Counted from the first letter of the stretch, positions 9,262 to 17,948 are shown. The stretch is DNA of 64,000 bases from Glycomyces arizonensis DSM 44726 (GCF_000482705.1 NZ_AXWO01000013.1:1-64000); one strand, 5' to 3'. Numbers and translations are program-made. Notes: generated by a model not told the origin, from the letters alone.

Positions 9262-10020
9262 CTACTCCCGCGGCGGGCGCAGCATGTAGCCCACGCCCCG
9301 GACGGTGTGGATGAGCCGGGGACCCAACTTTTCGAGCTTGCGGCGCAGGTAGAACACGTACGTCTCCGCCAGGCTCGACTCGGTGTCGAAGTCGTAGCCC
9401 CACACCTGCTTGAGCAGCTCCTGCTTGGAGACGACGCGCCCGGCGTTGGCCGCGAGGTAGCGCAGCAGCCGGAATTCGGTGGGGGAGAGGTCGACCGCCT
9501 TGCCGCCCCTGGTCACGCGGTGCTCGGCGAGGTCCAGCGTCAGGTCGGCGACGGTCACGGAGTCGTCGGCGCGGGGGCCGTCCGCGCCGATGAGCGTGCG
9601 CCGCAGGACCGCCGAGACCCGCAACGACAGCTCTTCGAGTCGGAACGGCTTCATCAGGTAGTCGTCGCCGCCGGATCCGAAGCCCTCGCGCAGGTCGTCG
9701 GGGGTGGTGCGCGCGGTCAGGAAGATGATCGGGGTCTTGTCGCCGGTCGAGCGGAGCCGTTCGGCGACGCCGAAGCCGTCGAGGCCGGGCATGTTGACGT
9801 CGAGGATGATCAAATCCGGTCGGGAGGCGTCGACCGCGGCCAGCGCGGCGGTGCCGGAGGCGGCCGAGGCGACATCGTAGCCCTGGAACGAGAGCGCCTC
9901 GACCAGAAGATCGGCCAGGCTCTCCTCGTCGTCCACGATCAGGAGCCGCGCCGCCGACCCGTCCGGCCGGAGCGGCACCTCTGGTGGCGTGGCCGCGGCG
10001 GGCCCGCTGCTCGACGTCAT
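9262..10020 (-). CDS. OmpR/PhoB-family response regulator
   Basis: A 252-aa transcription factor: a receiver domain with the acidic pair in LLIVDDE, phosphoacceptor Asp74 (ILDVNMPG) and the conserved Lys in LMKPF, then a winged-helix domain ending VRGVGYML. The ATG at 10020 is chosen over an upstream in-frame start at 10110, because GGAG lies 6 bases ahead and the first 30 residues of the longer form are low-complexity. It is co-transcribed with the following kinase gene. Confidence 0.92.
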   Translation of the reverse strand: MTSSSGPAAATPPEVPLRPDGSAARLLIVDDEESLADLLVEALSFQGYDVASAASGTAALAAVDASRPDLIILDVNMPGLDGFGVAERLRSTGDKTPIIFLTARTTPDDLREGFGSGGDDYLMKPFRLEELSLRVSAVLRRTLIGADGPRADDSVTVADLTLDLAEHRVTRGGKAVDLSPTEFRLLRYLAANAGRVVSKQELLKQVWGYDFDTESSLAETYVFYLRRKLEKLGPRLIHTVRGVGYMLRPPRE

Positions 10021-10235
10021 CACCGCTCCTATCGCTGCTTGTGCGCTGGTCGCGCCCGGCCAGCCTAGTGCAGCCCGCGGCGGACGTGTAGGGCTCGCGG
10101 CCGTTTCCACGCCACTTCTGGCGCGGCTCCCAGCTTCCGTTCAGCCACGCGGCGAGTCGGGGTGGCATCGAGCCTTGCGGACCTGTAAGTTACCCATTAG
10201 TAGTATTCGGCGCCCACCGACCTGGAGGCACAGCA

Positions 10236-11072
10236 ATGGAGCGAGCCGTCAACGACCACCCCCTCGCCGGGAGGGCGGCCTTCGTCACCGGCGCCAGCCG
10301 CGGCATCGGCAAGGCCATAGCCGTCGCGCTCGGCGCGGCCGGAGCACAGGTGGCGCTGTTCGCCAAGACCGGCGAGCCGCACCCCAAGCTCCCCGGGACG
10401 CTCTACGAGACCGCCGCCGAGATCGAAGAGGCGGGCGGACGGGCCCTGCCGATCGTCGGCGACCTGCGCGACGCCGACGCCGTCACCGAGGCCGTCGACC
10501 GCGCGGCGGCCGAATTCGGCGGGCTCGACATCTGCGTCAACAACGCCTCGGCGCTCGACCTCACCTCGGTGGGGGAGATGAGCCTGAAGAAATTCGACCT
10601 CATCACGCAGGTCAACCTGCGCGGCACCTTCGCGACCCTGACGGCAGCGCTCCCGCACCTGCGCGAATCCGACCACGCGCACCTGTTGACCATCGCCCCG
10701 CCGCTGAACACGGACCCGAAGTGGTTCGACGGCGGTCCCTACACGGCCACCAAGTACGGCATGACGATCATGACCCTCGGCGCGGCCCAGAGCGAGCCCG
10801 GCGTGGCCGCCAACTGCCTGTGGCCCGCGACGACGATCGCCACGGCGGCGGTGGAGTTCGCGCTCGGCGGCCAGCCCATGGTCGAGCGCAGCCGCAGGCC
10901 CGAGATCGTCGCCGACGCCGCACTGGCGATCCTCGCCAAGGACCCCGCCGCCTACACCGGCAACGCGGCCCTGGTGGAGGACGTGCTGGCGGCGGAAGGG
11001 ATCACGGACCTGTCCGGCTACGCCGTGGTGCCGGGCCAGACCGACTTCCAACCCGACATCTACGTGGACTGA
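10236..11072 (+). CDS. Short-chain dehydrogenase, HSDL2-like
   Basis: A 278-aa NAD(P)-dependent SDR. The TGASRGIG dinucleotide-binding motif is at residues 18-25, NNAS follows the fourth strand, and the catalytic YxxxK is Tyr169-Lys173 (YTATK). The unusual FAKTGEPHPKLPGTL segment after the second strand is typical of the hydroxysteroid dehydrogenase-like 2 group. GGAGG precedes the ATG. The substrate is unknown. The usual catalytic Ser between NNAS and Tyr is replaced by TIAPPLN-type sequence, which is also common in this subgroup. Confidence 0.85.
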   Translation: MERAVNDHPLAGRAAFVTGASRGIGKAIAVALGAAGAQVALFAKTGEPHPKLPGTLYETAAEIEEAGGRALPIVGDLRDADAVTEAVDRAAAEFGGLDICVNNASALDLTSVGEMSLKKFDLITQVNLRGTFATLTAALPHLRESDHAHLLTIAPPLNTDPKWFDGGPYTATKYGMTIMTLGAAQSEPGVAANCLWPATTIATAAVEFALGGQPMVERSRRPEIVADAALAILAKDPAAYTGNAALVEDVLAAEGITDLSGYAVVPGQTDFQPDIYVD

Positions 11073-11390
11073 TCACCTGATCAATCCGTCGAAGGTGACC
11101 ACGGTGCCGTCCTCCATGTGCATCTCGACGGGACCGAAGATGGAGTAGAAGCGGAGTGAACCAAGCGCGTCGGCGTGCTTGCCGAAGCTCGCGCCGGCTT
11201 CCGGATACACCTGCATGGAGGCGGCACCGCGCCCGGTGTCGTAGCCGATGGCGAGTGCGCCGGGGCACTCGGCCAGGTGAATGCCCTCGTCACCTTCGCA
11301 TCCGGCGCACCGGATGGTGAAGGTCTGCGGAGCGGCGGGCGGATCGAGGTCGGCCCTACCTGTCGGATGGGCGACAATGGGCGAGGACAC
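11073..11390 (-). CDS. Hypothetical protein with CxxC motif
   Basis: A 105-aa protein of unknown function. The GTG start at 11390 has a well-spaced GGAGG. The product has a CAGC motif and a third Cys about 15 residues later (CPGALAIGYD), then a beta-rich C-terminal half. It could bind a metal, but this is not established. It is divergent from the XRE/DUF397/UTRA cassette, shares its 241-bp intergenic region, and ends one base after the SDR stop. Confidence 0.6.
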   Translation of the reverse strand: MSSPIVAHPTGRADLDPPAAPQTFTIRCAGCEGDEGIHLAECPGALAIGYDTGRGAASMQVYPEAGASFGKHADALGSLRFYSIFGPVEMHMEDGTVVTFDGLIR

Positions 11391-11571
11391 GGTGTTACCT
11401 CCGATGTCTCAAGACCGGGGCGGGCCTCGGCGTCCAAACTCTGGCCCCGCCCCGGTCGGTTTCTGAGAGAGGCGCGAAACGTCTCGTCTTGCGAACCCCC
11501 GGTAGCTGTTGGCTCGTGTTCGCTGTCTCACACCTGACTGGTATCTTTGCACAAAGAGACAATGTATACAA

Positions 11572-11596
11572 GCGTTAAATCTCAATGTGCGTTAAA
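11572..11596 (+). promoter_or_regulatory. Direct repeat GCGTTAAA x2, possible operator
   Basis: Two copies of GCGTTAAA start at 11572 and 11589, 17 bp apart, in an AT-rich patch just ahead of the XRE-type gene. The spacing and the unusual local composition suggest an operator or promoter element for the cassette, possibly autoregulatory. No proven binding motif is known to match. Confidence 0.4.
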
Positions 11597-11631
11597 ATTC
11601 TAGCGGGTTGATGAGGATAGGGAGCGGAGAC

Positions 11632-12501
11632 ATGGCGGGACCTGGACGACCGAAAGGGCCGGGACCGAGTCTGCGCTCCCGCTGGCTTGGCGAGAAGCTT
11701 CGCGCGCTGCGCGAGGAGGCGGGTGTCTCGGTCATGGAGACCGCGGAGTTCTTGCAGCGAGACCGGTCCGCGGTAAGCCGCCACGAGACCGGTGAATATC
11801 CGATCCGCAGAGCGGACGTCTACGCCTTGCTGACCTTCTACGGGGTAGAGGACGAGAAGCCTCGGAGCGAGCTGCTCGACCTGTGTGAGGAGGTCTGGCG
11901 AAAAGGCTGGTGGGACCCCTACAGGGAGGACGTCACCAGGGACTTCATCAATCTGCCGTGGCTGGAGTCGCGAACCGACTGGTTGTGCGTGTACCAGAAC
12001 ATGCTGGTCCACGGGTTGGCGCAGACACCCGCCTACGCGGAGGCGGTCATCCGCAATGCCGAACGCGGTGCCGATGAGGACCAGATGCAGCGGTGGATCG
12101 ATCTCAGGCTCGAGCGGCAGCGGATCTTGTCCGAAGACGAGCCGCTGAACTACGAGCTGGTGCTGGAGGAACCGGTGCTCCACCGGCCGATCGGCGGCCT
12201 GGAGACGATGCGCGGACAACTGGAGCACCTGCTCGACCTCGCCAGCCGGAGCAACATCGACCTGCGGGTGATGCCCACCGCGCACGGCCCGCACGGAGGC
12301 CATCACGGAAGCTTCCAGTTGTTCGTAATGCCAGAGCAGTTTCCCAATGTGGCCTATGTCGAGACGCTCGGCGGGGCGCTCTATGTCGAATCACCTGGAG
12401 TCGAGCGTTTCGAACACGCATGGGAGGATCTTTTCAGCAACGCGCTCGACCCCATGCGGTCCGCAGCGCTCATCGAAGCGGCACTGGAGGAAACCAAGTG
12501 A
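11632..12501 (+). CDS. XRE-type regulator with DUF5753 (Scr1/SARP-associated family)
   Basis: A 289-aa cytoplasmic protein: an N-terminal helix-turn-helix (LGEKLRALREEAGVSVMETAEFL, then SAVSRHETGEY) followed by the DUF5753 ligand-like domain, seen in the early block QTPAYAEAVI and the later VAYVETLGGALYVE. This architecture is abundant in Streptomyces and relatives and is usually paired with a DUF397 protein, as here. It is sometimes described as an antitoxin-like regulator. ATG 11632 is chosen for its GGAG at 11621-11624. The stop overlaps the GTG of the DUF397 gene. Confidence 0.9.
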   Translation: MAGPGRPKGPGPSLRSRWLGEKLRALREEAGVSVMETAEFLQRDRSAVSRHETGEYPIRRADVYALLTFYGVEDEKPRSELLDLCEEVWRKGWWDPYREDVTRDFINLPWLESRTDWLCVYQNMLVHGLAQTPAYAEAVIRNAERGADEDQMQRWIDLRLERQRILSEDEPLNYELVLEEPVLHRPIGGLETMRGQLEHLLDLASRSNIDLRVMPTAHGPHGGHHGSFQLFVMPEQFPNVAYVETLGGALYVESPGVERFEHAWEDLFSNALDPMRSAALIEAALEETK

Positions 12502-12758
12502 GGATCACCGGCACTGTCCAGCGGCTTTCTGACGAGGAGCTGGCCGGGGTTCGCTGGAGAATCAGCACACGCAGCAGTGACAACGGCGGCAGTTGTGTCG
12601 AGGCCGGACCGCTCTCGGACGGCTCGGGCCGGGTGGCGGTCCGACACTCGCACCATCCGGAAGGCTCGGTCATCGTGTACACCCGCGCCGAGTGGGATGC
12701 CTTCCTCGCCGGTGCCAGAGACGGCGAGTTCGACTTCGACGAGACTCCTTCGGCGTGA
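12498..12758 (+). CDS. DUF397 small protein
   Basis: An 86-aa DUF397-family protein, recognised from RWRISTRSSDNGGSCVEAG and the C-terminal YTRAEWDAFLAGARDGEFD. Members are typically encoded next to DUF5753 regulators and are thought to act with them, some in development control, but the biochemical role is unclear. The GTG start overlaps the upstream stop by four bases. The gene in turn overlaps the UTRA gene, giving tight stoichiometry within a three-gene unit. Confidence 0.88.
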   Translation: MRITGTVQRLSDEELAGVRWRISTRSSDNGGSCVEAGPLSDGSGRVAVRHSHHPEGSVIVYTRAEWDAFLAGARDGEFDFDETPSA

Positions 12759-13300
12759 CACGCCAGGCCGACCGCTTCCAGCCGATCCGGCGCGGCTTCC
12801 CCGGCCGGATGTTCGCCTGGCGTAGCGGTCGCGCCATCCAAGACGCCGACACCGGTCGGCGGCCCCGCGCGGTCGACGTCGTCATTCGCGAAGCGGCCGC
12901 ACCGCAGCAGATCGCCGAATTGCTCGCGACCGAGGTCGATGCGCCCCTCCTTTTGCGCTCGCGGCGATTCCTGGTCGAAGGCCGTCCGGTCCAGCTGGCC
13001 CGCTCCTACTATCCGCTCGAACTGGTGCGCGGCACGCAGATCACCGAGAACGACACCGGTCCGGGCGGCGCCTATGCCCGTCTCGCGGAGATCGGCCACG
13101 AACCGGTCGAGTTCATCGAGACAGTGTGCACCCGGATGCCGTCCCCGGAGGAGGGCGAACAGCTCGAACTGCCAGGCGGCACTCCTGTCTTCGCCGTCCT
13201 TCGGGCGGCGTATGCCGCCGAGGGCCGGTGCGTGGAAGTCACGGAGATGATCCTCGACGGCAGTGCCTATGAGCTCGAATACTCCTCAGGCCGCCCGTAG
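12755..13300 (+). CDS. Stand-alone UTRA-domain protein lacking a DNA-binding domain
   Basis: A protein of about 181 aa matching the C-terminal effector domain of HutC/GntR regulators: LLRSRRFLVEGRPVQLARSY, then an FIETVCTRMPSPEE block and a final VTEMILDGSAYELEY strand pair. The usual N-terminal winged-helix domain is absent, because the frame upstream of the GTG at 12755 only shadows the DUF397 gene. The GTGA overlap with DUF397 makes a downstream start the natural one, so this is probably not a truncation artefact. It may sense a small ligand for the cassette. The ligand and mechanism are unknown. Confidence 0.75.
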   Translation: MTRQADRFQPIRRGFPGRMFAWRSGRAIQDADTGRRPRAVDVVIREAAAPQQIAELLATEVDAPLLLRSRRFLVEGRPVQLARSYYPLELVRGTQITENDTGPGGAYARLAEIGHEPVEFIETVCTRMPSPEEGEQLELPGGTPVFAVLRAAYAAEGRCVEVTEMILDGSAYELEYSSGRP

Positions 13301-13309
13301 CGGCCATGC

Positions 13310-14320
13310 TCAGGCGATGAGGTGGACGTCGCCGAATTCGTGCCACAGGTACCTCGCCTCGATGGCCGCCTCGTAGGACTCGCGCAGCAGCTCGGTCTCC
13401 GCAATCGCCTCCAGCATCGACAGATGCGTCGAGCGCGGCTCGTGAAAACCGGTCAAGAGGCCGTCCACCACCTCGGGCGGTTCGGCGGGGGAGATGATCC
13501 GACCGGTGTGACCCGAAGCGGCTTCGACTCGCCCTTGCCGCACGGCGCTCTCCAGCGCCCTCACCACTGTCGTGCCGATCGCGAGCACCCTGCCGCCGGA
13601 TTCCCTCGCACCGTTCACCGCCCTGGCGGTGTACTCACTCACCTCGAACCACTCCGGGTAGGGGTCCTCGTCGCTCTCCAGCGACGCCACGCCCGTGTGC
13701 AGAGTGATCGGGGTGATGGCGACGCCGCCCGAGACCAGCCGCGTCACGATCTCCGGAGTGAACGGCCTTGCCGCACTAGGCATCTCGGCCGATCCCGGCA
13801 CCGTCGCGAACGCCGTCTGGTACGCCGACACCGGCCAGTCCCTATCGATGTACGAATACCGGATCGGCTTGCCGTACCGCGCCAGGTACTCCGGGACCGA
13901 CGCCACCGGCGGTCTTGTCACCCACAGCCGCTTGCCGAACCGTTCCTCCAACCGCAGCGTCACCCCGCCCGGCAGTCGGACCGTGTTTCCGGGAACCTCT
14001 CCCAGGTACGGCCTCGGGCCGTCGCGCAGTTCCACCAGCCATGAGCCGTCCGGCCTGCTCGATGAGAAGTGGACTCGCCAGCCGTGCTTCGTCGGCACCG
14101 ACGCCGGGAGCGTCGTGGAGTTGTTGACCACCAGCAGGTCTCCCGGGCGGATCAGCGCCGGGAGGTCGTCGAAGTGGTGGTGTGCGATCGTCTCCGATGC
14201 CTTGTCGGACACCAGCATCCGCACGTCCGAGCGTGCCGTGCCGCGCACTTCGGCCGGTTCCCTCGCCTCCAGCGCGGCGTCCAGCGCGAACGCGAACGGT
14301 GAGGTCAATGTGGTGCTCAT
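13310..14320 (-). CDS. queA: S-adenosylmethionine:tRNA ribosyltransferase-isomerase (QueA family)
   Basis: A 336-aa QueA-family protein. In the known pathway it transfers and isomerises ribose from SAM onto 7-aminomethyl-7-deazaguanine at the tRNA wobble position, making epoxyqueuosine. Family blocks are visible: DLLVVNNSTTLPAS, then the Tyr-rich AYQTAFA with GSAEMPSAARPFT, THLSMLEAI, and a C-terminal FGDVHLIA that resembles the usual FGDAMLI ending. The ATG overlaps the stop of the upstream SDR gene (ATGA). No other queuosine gene lies in the window, so the substrate should be treated with some care. Confidence 0.88.
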   Translation of the reverse strand: MSTTLTSPFAFALDAALEAREPAEVRGTARSDVRMLVSDKASETIAHHHFDDLPALIRPGDLLVVNNSTTLPASVPTKHGWRVHFSSSRPDGSWLVELRDGPRPYLGEVPGNTVRLPGGVTLRLEERFGKRLWVTRPPVASVPEYLARYGKPIRYSYIDRDWPVSAYQTAFATVPGSAEMPSAARPFTPEIVTRLVSGGVAITPITLHTGVASLESDEDPYPEWFEVSEYTARAVNGARESGGRVLAIGTTVVRALESAVRQGRVEAASGHTGRIISPAEPPEVVDGLLTGFHEPRSTHLSMLEAIAETELLRESYEAAIEARYLWHEFGDVHLIA

Positions 14321-15009
14321 GCCACCGTCACTCCCCGGAAATCCCGGGCCTCGATCCGGCCGCTGTCCGGCCGGGCCGCGACGATCCGGGCGATGGCGTC
14401 GGCCGCCTCCCCGGGCGGCGGGGCCTGCTCGGCGTCGGTCTCGCCGACGGCGTCGGCGAGCATCCCGGTGCGCATCTCGCCGGGGTCGACCGCCCAGACG
14501 GCCACCTTCGGCTCCTCGGCGGCCAAGACGTTCGACAGCTGGTCGAGCGCGGCCTTCGTCGCCCCGTACGGACCCCACGTGGCGTACGGGCCCACGGCGG
14601 CGTCGGAGGTGATGTTGACGATCGCGCCGCGCCGCTCCCGCAGCGACGGCAGCGCCAGCTGGGCCAGGGCGACCGGCGCGGTCACGTTCACGTCGAACAG
14701 GCGCGGCCACGCGTCCAGGTCGGCCTCGCCGAGCTCTGGCAGGGGGACCTGGCCCAGCGTCGAAGCGTTGTTGACGAGCAGGTCGATCCGGCCCTCGGCC
14801 AGCGCGACCAGCCGCTCGCGGTGGGCCGCGTCGGCGACGTCGCCCGCGAGGTGCGCGGCCCCGAGCCTCCCGGCGACCTCGGCGAGCCGGTCTTCGCCGC
14901 GCGCGGTCAGGACCAGGTCCCAGCCGTCGGCGGCGAGCCGCTCGGCGAGTGCCTTCCCGAGTCCGGCCGAGGCGCCGGTGATGATGGCGGTACGCGATTC
15001 GTTGTTCAT
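14317..15009 (-). CDS. Short-chain dehydrogenase/reductase
   Basis: A 230-aa SDR with TGASAGLG at residues 11-18, LVNNAST after the fourth strand, a catalytic Ser region (NITSDAA) and YGATK as the catalytic Tyr/Lys pair. The start at ATG 15009 gives a normal N-terminus. The GGAGG immediately before it is too close to act as an RBS, so the message may be leaderless or begin at the in-frame ATG 15045. It is coupled to queA by a 4-bp overlap. The substrate is unknown. Confidence 0.85.
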   Translation of the reverse strand: MNNESRTAIITGASAGLGKALAERLAADGWDLVLTARGEDRLAEVAGRLGAAHLAGDVADAAHRERLVALAEGRIDLLVNNASTLGQVPLPELGEADLDAWPRLFDVNVTAPVALAQLALPSLRERRGAIVNITSDAAVGPYATWGPYGATKAALDQLSNVLAAEEPKVAVWAVDPGEMRTGMLADAVGETDAEQAPPPGEAADAIARIVAARPDSGRIEARDFRGVTVA

Positions 15010-15132
15010 GCCTCCGACGCTATGGGCGCATGCCTCCGGCGTCATCGGGCCGAAGTCGCGGTCGGTCCTGCACCGCTGGTCTTAAGACCTGCGTCGGAAG
15101 GCACGGGCGCCGGATTCGACTAGGTTGGAGGC

Positions 15133-16254
15133 GTGACCGCTTCCCGCTCGGACTCGACCGCGCTGCTGCACGAGGTGTCGGCGGCCGTCGGCGCGATCAC
15201 CCGACACCTGTCGGTCGCGCAGGTGCTCGAGGTGATCGTCTCCTCGGCCCGGCGCCTCGTCGGCGCCGACTACGCCGCGATCGGCATCCCGGACGACGAG
15301 GGCGGCTTCGCCGAGTTCATCACCGACGGCATCGGCGAGGAGCAGCGCCTGGAGATCGGGCCCCTGCCCCGCCAGCACGGGATGCTCGCCGCGATCCTCA
15401 CCGAGACCGAGCCGATCCGCCTGCCCGACCTGCGCCGGGACCCGCGCTACCGGTGGTGGCCCAAGGCCCACCCCACGATGGCGGCGCTGCTCGGCGTGCC
15501 CATCCGCGACGGCGAGCAGACGCTGGGCATCGTGGTGCTCACCAACGACCTCGGCGGCCCGCTGTTCACCGAGGCCGACGTCGAGCTCATCGAGCTGATC
15601 GCCTCGCACGCGGCCATCGCGCTCACCAACGCGCGGCTCTACGAGCACAGCCGGGAGCTGACCATCGTCCAGGAGCGCAACCGGCTCGCCCGCGAACTGC
15701 ACGACGCGGTCATGCAGCGCCTGTTCTCCCTGCGACTGTCGGCGCGCGCGGCGGCGAAGCAGATCGACACCCACCCGGCGGCCGCCGCGGCGCGCATGGA
15801 GGAGGTCGAGACCCTCGCGGCCGACGCGATCGGGGAGCTGCGCGGCGTCATCGTCGAGCTCCGCCCGGCCGACCTGGACGCCCACGGCCTGGTCGAGACG
15901 CTGCGCCGCCACGTCGCCCTGCTCGACCGCCTGCACGAGACCGACGTCGCCTTCACCGTCCGCTCCCCGGTGGACCTCTCCCGCGACGCCGAGGTCGAGG
16001 TGCTCCGGCTCGTCCAAGAGGCCCTCGGCAACGCCATCCGCCACGCCAGAGCGCGAAGCGTCGCGGTCACCGTCGACTCCGAGCGCATCACCGTCGCCGA
16101 CGATGGCGAGGGCTTCGACGCCGACGAGGCCGCCACGCGCGGGCTCGGCCTGCTGTCGATGCGCGAGCGCGCGAAGGCCCTCGGCGGCGACCTCCGCGTC
16201 GCCACCGCCCCCGGCGAGGGCACCGTCATCACCCTGGAGCTGCACCGTGCATGA
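15133..16254 (+). CDS. GAF-domain histidine kinase, NarL class
   Basis: A 373-aa soluble kinase with an N-terminal GAF domain (about residues 25-170), a HisKA_3 dimerisation helix with phosphoacceptor His190 (ARELHDAVMQRLF) and an HATPase domain (LVQEALGNAIRHA, DDGEGF, GLGLLSMRERA). It resembles the DevS/NreB group but has one GAF domain and no evident haem or FeS motif. The GTG start is nearly leaderless. The cognate regulator overlaps the 3' end by 8 bp. Confidence 0.9.
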   Translation: MTASRSDSTALLHEVSAAVGAITRHLSVAQVLEVIVSSARRLVGADYAAIGIPDDEGGFAEFITDGIGEEQRLEIGPLPRQHGMLAAILTETEPIRLPDLRRDPRYRWWPKAHPTMAALLGVPIRDGEQTLGIVVLTNDLGGPLFTEADVELIELIASHAAIALTNARLYEHSRELTIVQERNRLARELHDAVMQRLFSLRLSARAAAKQIDTHPAAAAARMEEVETLAADAIGELRGVIVELRPADLDAHGLVETLRRHVALLDRLHETDVAFTVRSPVDLSRDAEVEVLRLVQEALGNAIRHARARSVAVTVDSERITVADDGEGFDADEAATRGLGLLSMRERAKALGGDLRVATAPGEGTVITLELHRA

Positions 16255-16864
16255 GCCGATCCGGCTGCTCATCGTCGACGACCACCCCGTGGTCAGGCAG
16301 GGCCTGCGCGCCTACCTCGAACTCGAAGCGGACTTCGACATCGTCGCCGAGGCCGGCGACGGCGAGGAGGCGCTGGCCGCCATCGGCGAGGACGAGCCCG
16401 ACGTGGTGCTCCTCGACCTCAAGATGCCCGGCACCGACGGCCAGGCCGTGCTGGAGCGCCTCGGCGGCGACGGGCCGCGCGTCCTGGTGCTGACCTCGGC
16501 CACCGACAGCGAGCGCGTGCCCGCCGCGATCGAGGCCGGAGCGGCCGGGTTCGTCTACAAGGACATCGACCCCGACGCCCTGGCCGCCGCCATCCGGACC
16601 GTCCACGCCGGGCAGACGCTGCTGTCACCCGCGGCGATGCGCGGCCTGATGTCCGGCGGCCCCGCCGCCGCCCCCGAGCTGACCCCGCGCGAGAGCCAGG
16701 TCCTCGGCCTCATCGCCAAGGGCCAGACCAACCGCCAGATCGCCCGGGCCCTCGGCGTCTCGGAGAAGACGGTGAAGACGCACGTGACGAACCTGCTGCG
16801 CCGAATCGGCGCCGCCGACAGGACCCAGGCGGCCCTGTGGGCCGTCCGCCACGGCGTCGGCTGA
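16247..16864 (+). CDS. NarL/LuxR-family response regulator
   Basis: A 205-aa regulator: receiver with DDH near residue 11, phosphoacceptor Asp57 (VVLLDLKMPG), the conserved Thr/Ser and Lys (LTSA, FVYKD), and a C-terminal LuxR helix-turn-helix (LTPRESQVLGLIAKG to KTVKTHVTNLLRRI). GTG 16247 overlaps the kinase stop, so the pair is one operon. Targets are not evident. Confidence 0.92.
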   Translation: MHEPIRLLIVDDHPVVRQGLRAYLELEADFDIVAEAGDGEEALAAIGEDEPDVVLLDLKMPGTDGQAVLERLGGDGPRVLVLTSATDSERVPAAIEAGAAGFVYKDIDPDALAAAIRTVHAGQTLLSPAAMRGLMSGGPAAAPELTPRESQVLGLIAKGQTNRQIARALGVSEKTVKTHVTNLLRRIGAADRTQAALWAVRHGVG

Positions 16865-16910
16865 CCGTTCACCGATGATTCATAAAGGGACGCCCACGTA
16901 GAATCGGCGC

Positions 16911-17948
16911 GTGCCCCTTCAGCGTAAATTCATATCCCCCTTTCTCTTGATCCTCACCTTGCTCGCGGTGGGCTCGGCGGCGGGCTCCCGAGCGGTGCCG
17001 CCGGCGACCGTGGACGCCTATGAGGTGTGGACCGGCTCGGTGCAGGACCCCTGGTGCGGTACGGACGATGCGGCGTACCTCCTCGACGAGGACGCCGACC
17101 TCCGAGGACCGCACTTCTCCCTTTCGCTCCTATGCGGATATGTAGAGAGCCGCATTCCGGAATTCGCGTTCGAGGAGACCAGCACGGCGCGACAGCTCGC
17201 CGACGATACGGAACTGCTGCTCGTCCAGATAGCCCACGCCGCCGATTACCTTCCTGAAACCGAGCGCTTTCCCGCCGTGCATGCGACTTCCGTACGAGCC
17301 TGGGTCGAAATCGGGCGCAAGCGCATCGCGCTCGATGCGCCGCCGACAAAAGGCGGATACCTGGCCGTCATCGTCCCAGAGGGTGAAAAATCGGCACTGT
17401 GGATAGAGGATGCGGAAAGGGCGCAGGGACTCGATCTGAGGAACGGCGAGCAACTCGACCCTGTGAGCGCCTATTACGAGGAGCCGGGTCTGTGGACCGA
17501 GAAGTTGCCCGATTACGACTATGACGACGTCCGATTCCGAAACGGTGGAGCGACGTGGGACCTCAGCTGCGACAGCATCGGAGCGAATGTCACACGTGCC
17601 GTTTGGCTCGAGGACCAGGGGTGGGCGCCCGAGGGGAAGGCCTTTCTCGTGGCCGAGTTCTGGTGGTGCAGCGGCGAAGGCGTCTACGACGGCGCGATTT
17701 GGGTGCTCGACGCTGACAAGGCGATGACGGTCTGGATCGATTCGGAGATCGTCCAATCGTCAGTGCTGGAAGAGCGCCCCTATGAAAGCGGCGGAGCCGT
17801 GTACACCGCCGTCTTCGAGGTGCCGAGCGATGTCGAAAGGTTCCGAATTCTCTTCGCGCCGGTGGGCGAAGTAATCGATGAACGTACCGGGGCGACCTAT
17901 GAGCTGGAGGTGTTGCCCAGGATCACCGACAGCGAGGTGACCTTCTGA
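16911..17948 (+). CDS. Exported or membrane-anchored protein of unknown function
   Basis: A 345-aa protein with an N-terminal hydrophobic segment (FLLILTLLAVGSAAGS) and an acidic, Trp/Tyr-rich body with scattered Cys residues. No recognisable domain was found. The gene is less GC-biased than its neighbours (tolerating many A/T third positions), which can mean recent acquisition. A TAGAAT -10 element at 16899-16904 lies six bases before the GTG, so translation is probably leaderless. A terminator hairpin separates it from the convergent aldo/keto reductase. Confidence 0.75.
   Translation: MPLQRKFISPFLLILTLLAVGSAAGSRAVPPATVDAYEVWTGSVQDPWCGTDDAAYLLDEDADLRGPHFSLSLLCGYVESRIPEFAFEETSTARQLADDTELLLVQIAHAADYLPETERFPAVHATSVRAWVEIGRKRIALDAPPTKGGYLAVIVPEGEKSALWIEDAERAQGLDLRNGEQLDPVSAYYEEPGLWTEKLPDYDYDDVRFRNGGATWDLSCDSIGANVTRAVWLEDQGWAPEGKAFLVAEFWWCSGEGVYDGAIWVLDADKAMTVWIDSEIVQSSVLEERPYESGGAVYTAVFEVPSDVERFRILFAPVGEVIDERTGATYELEVLPRITDSEVTF

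Noticed and set aside
9307-10068. 253-aa plus-strand frame opposite the OmpR-type regulator
   Set aside because: Mirror frame without start signals; the minus-strand regulator is unambiguous.
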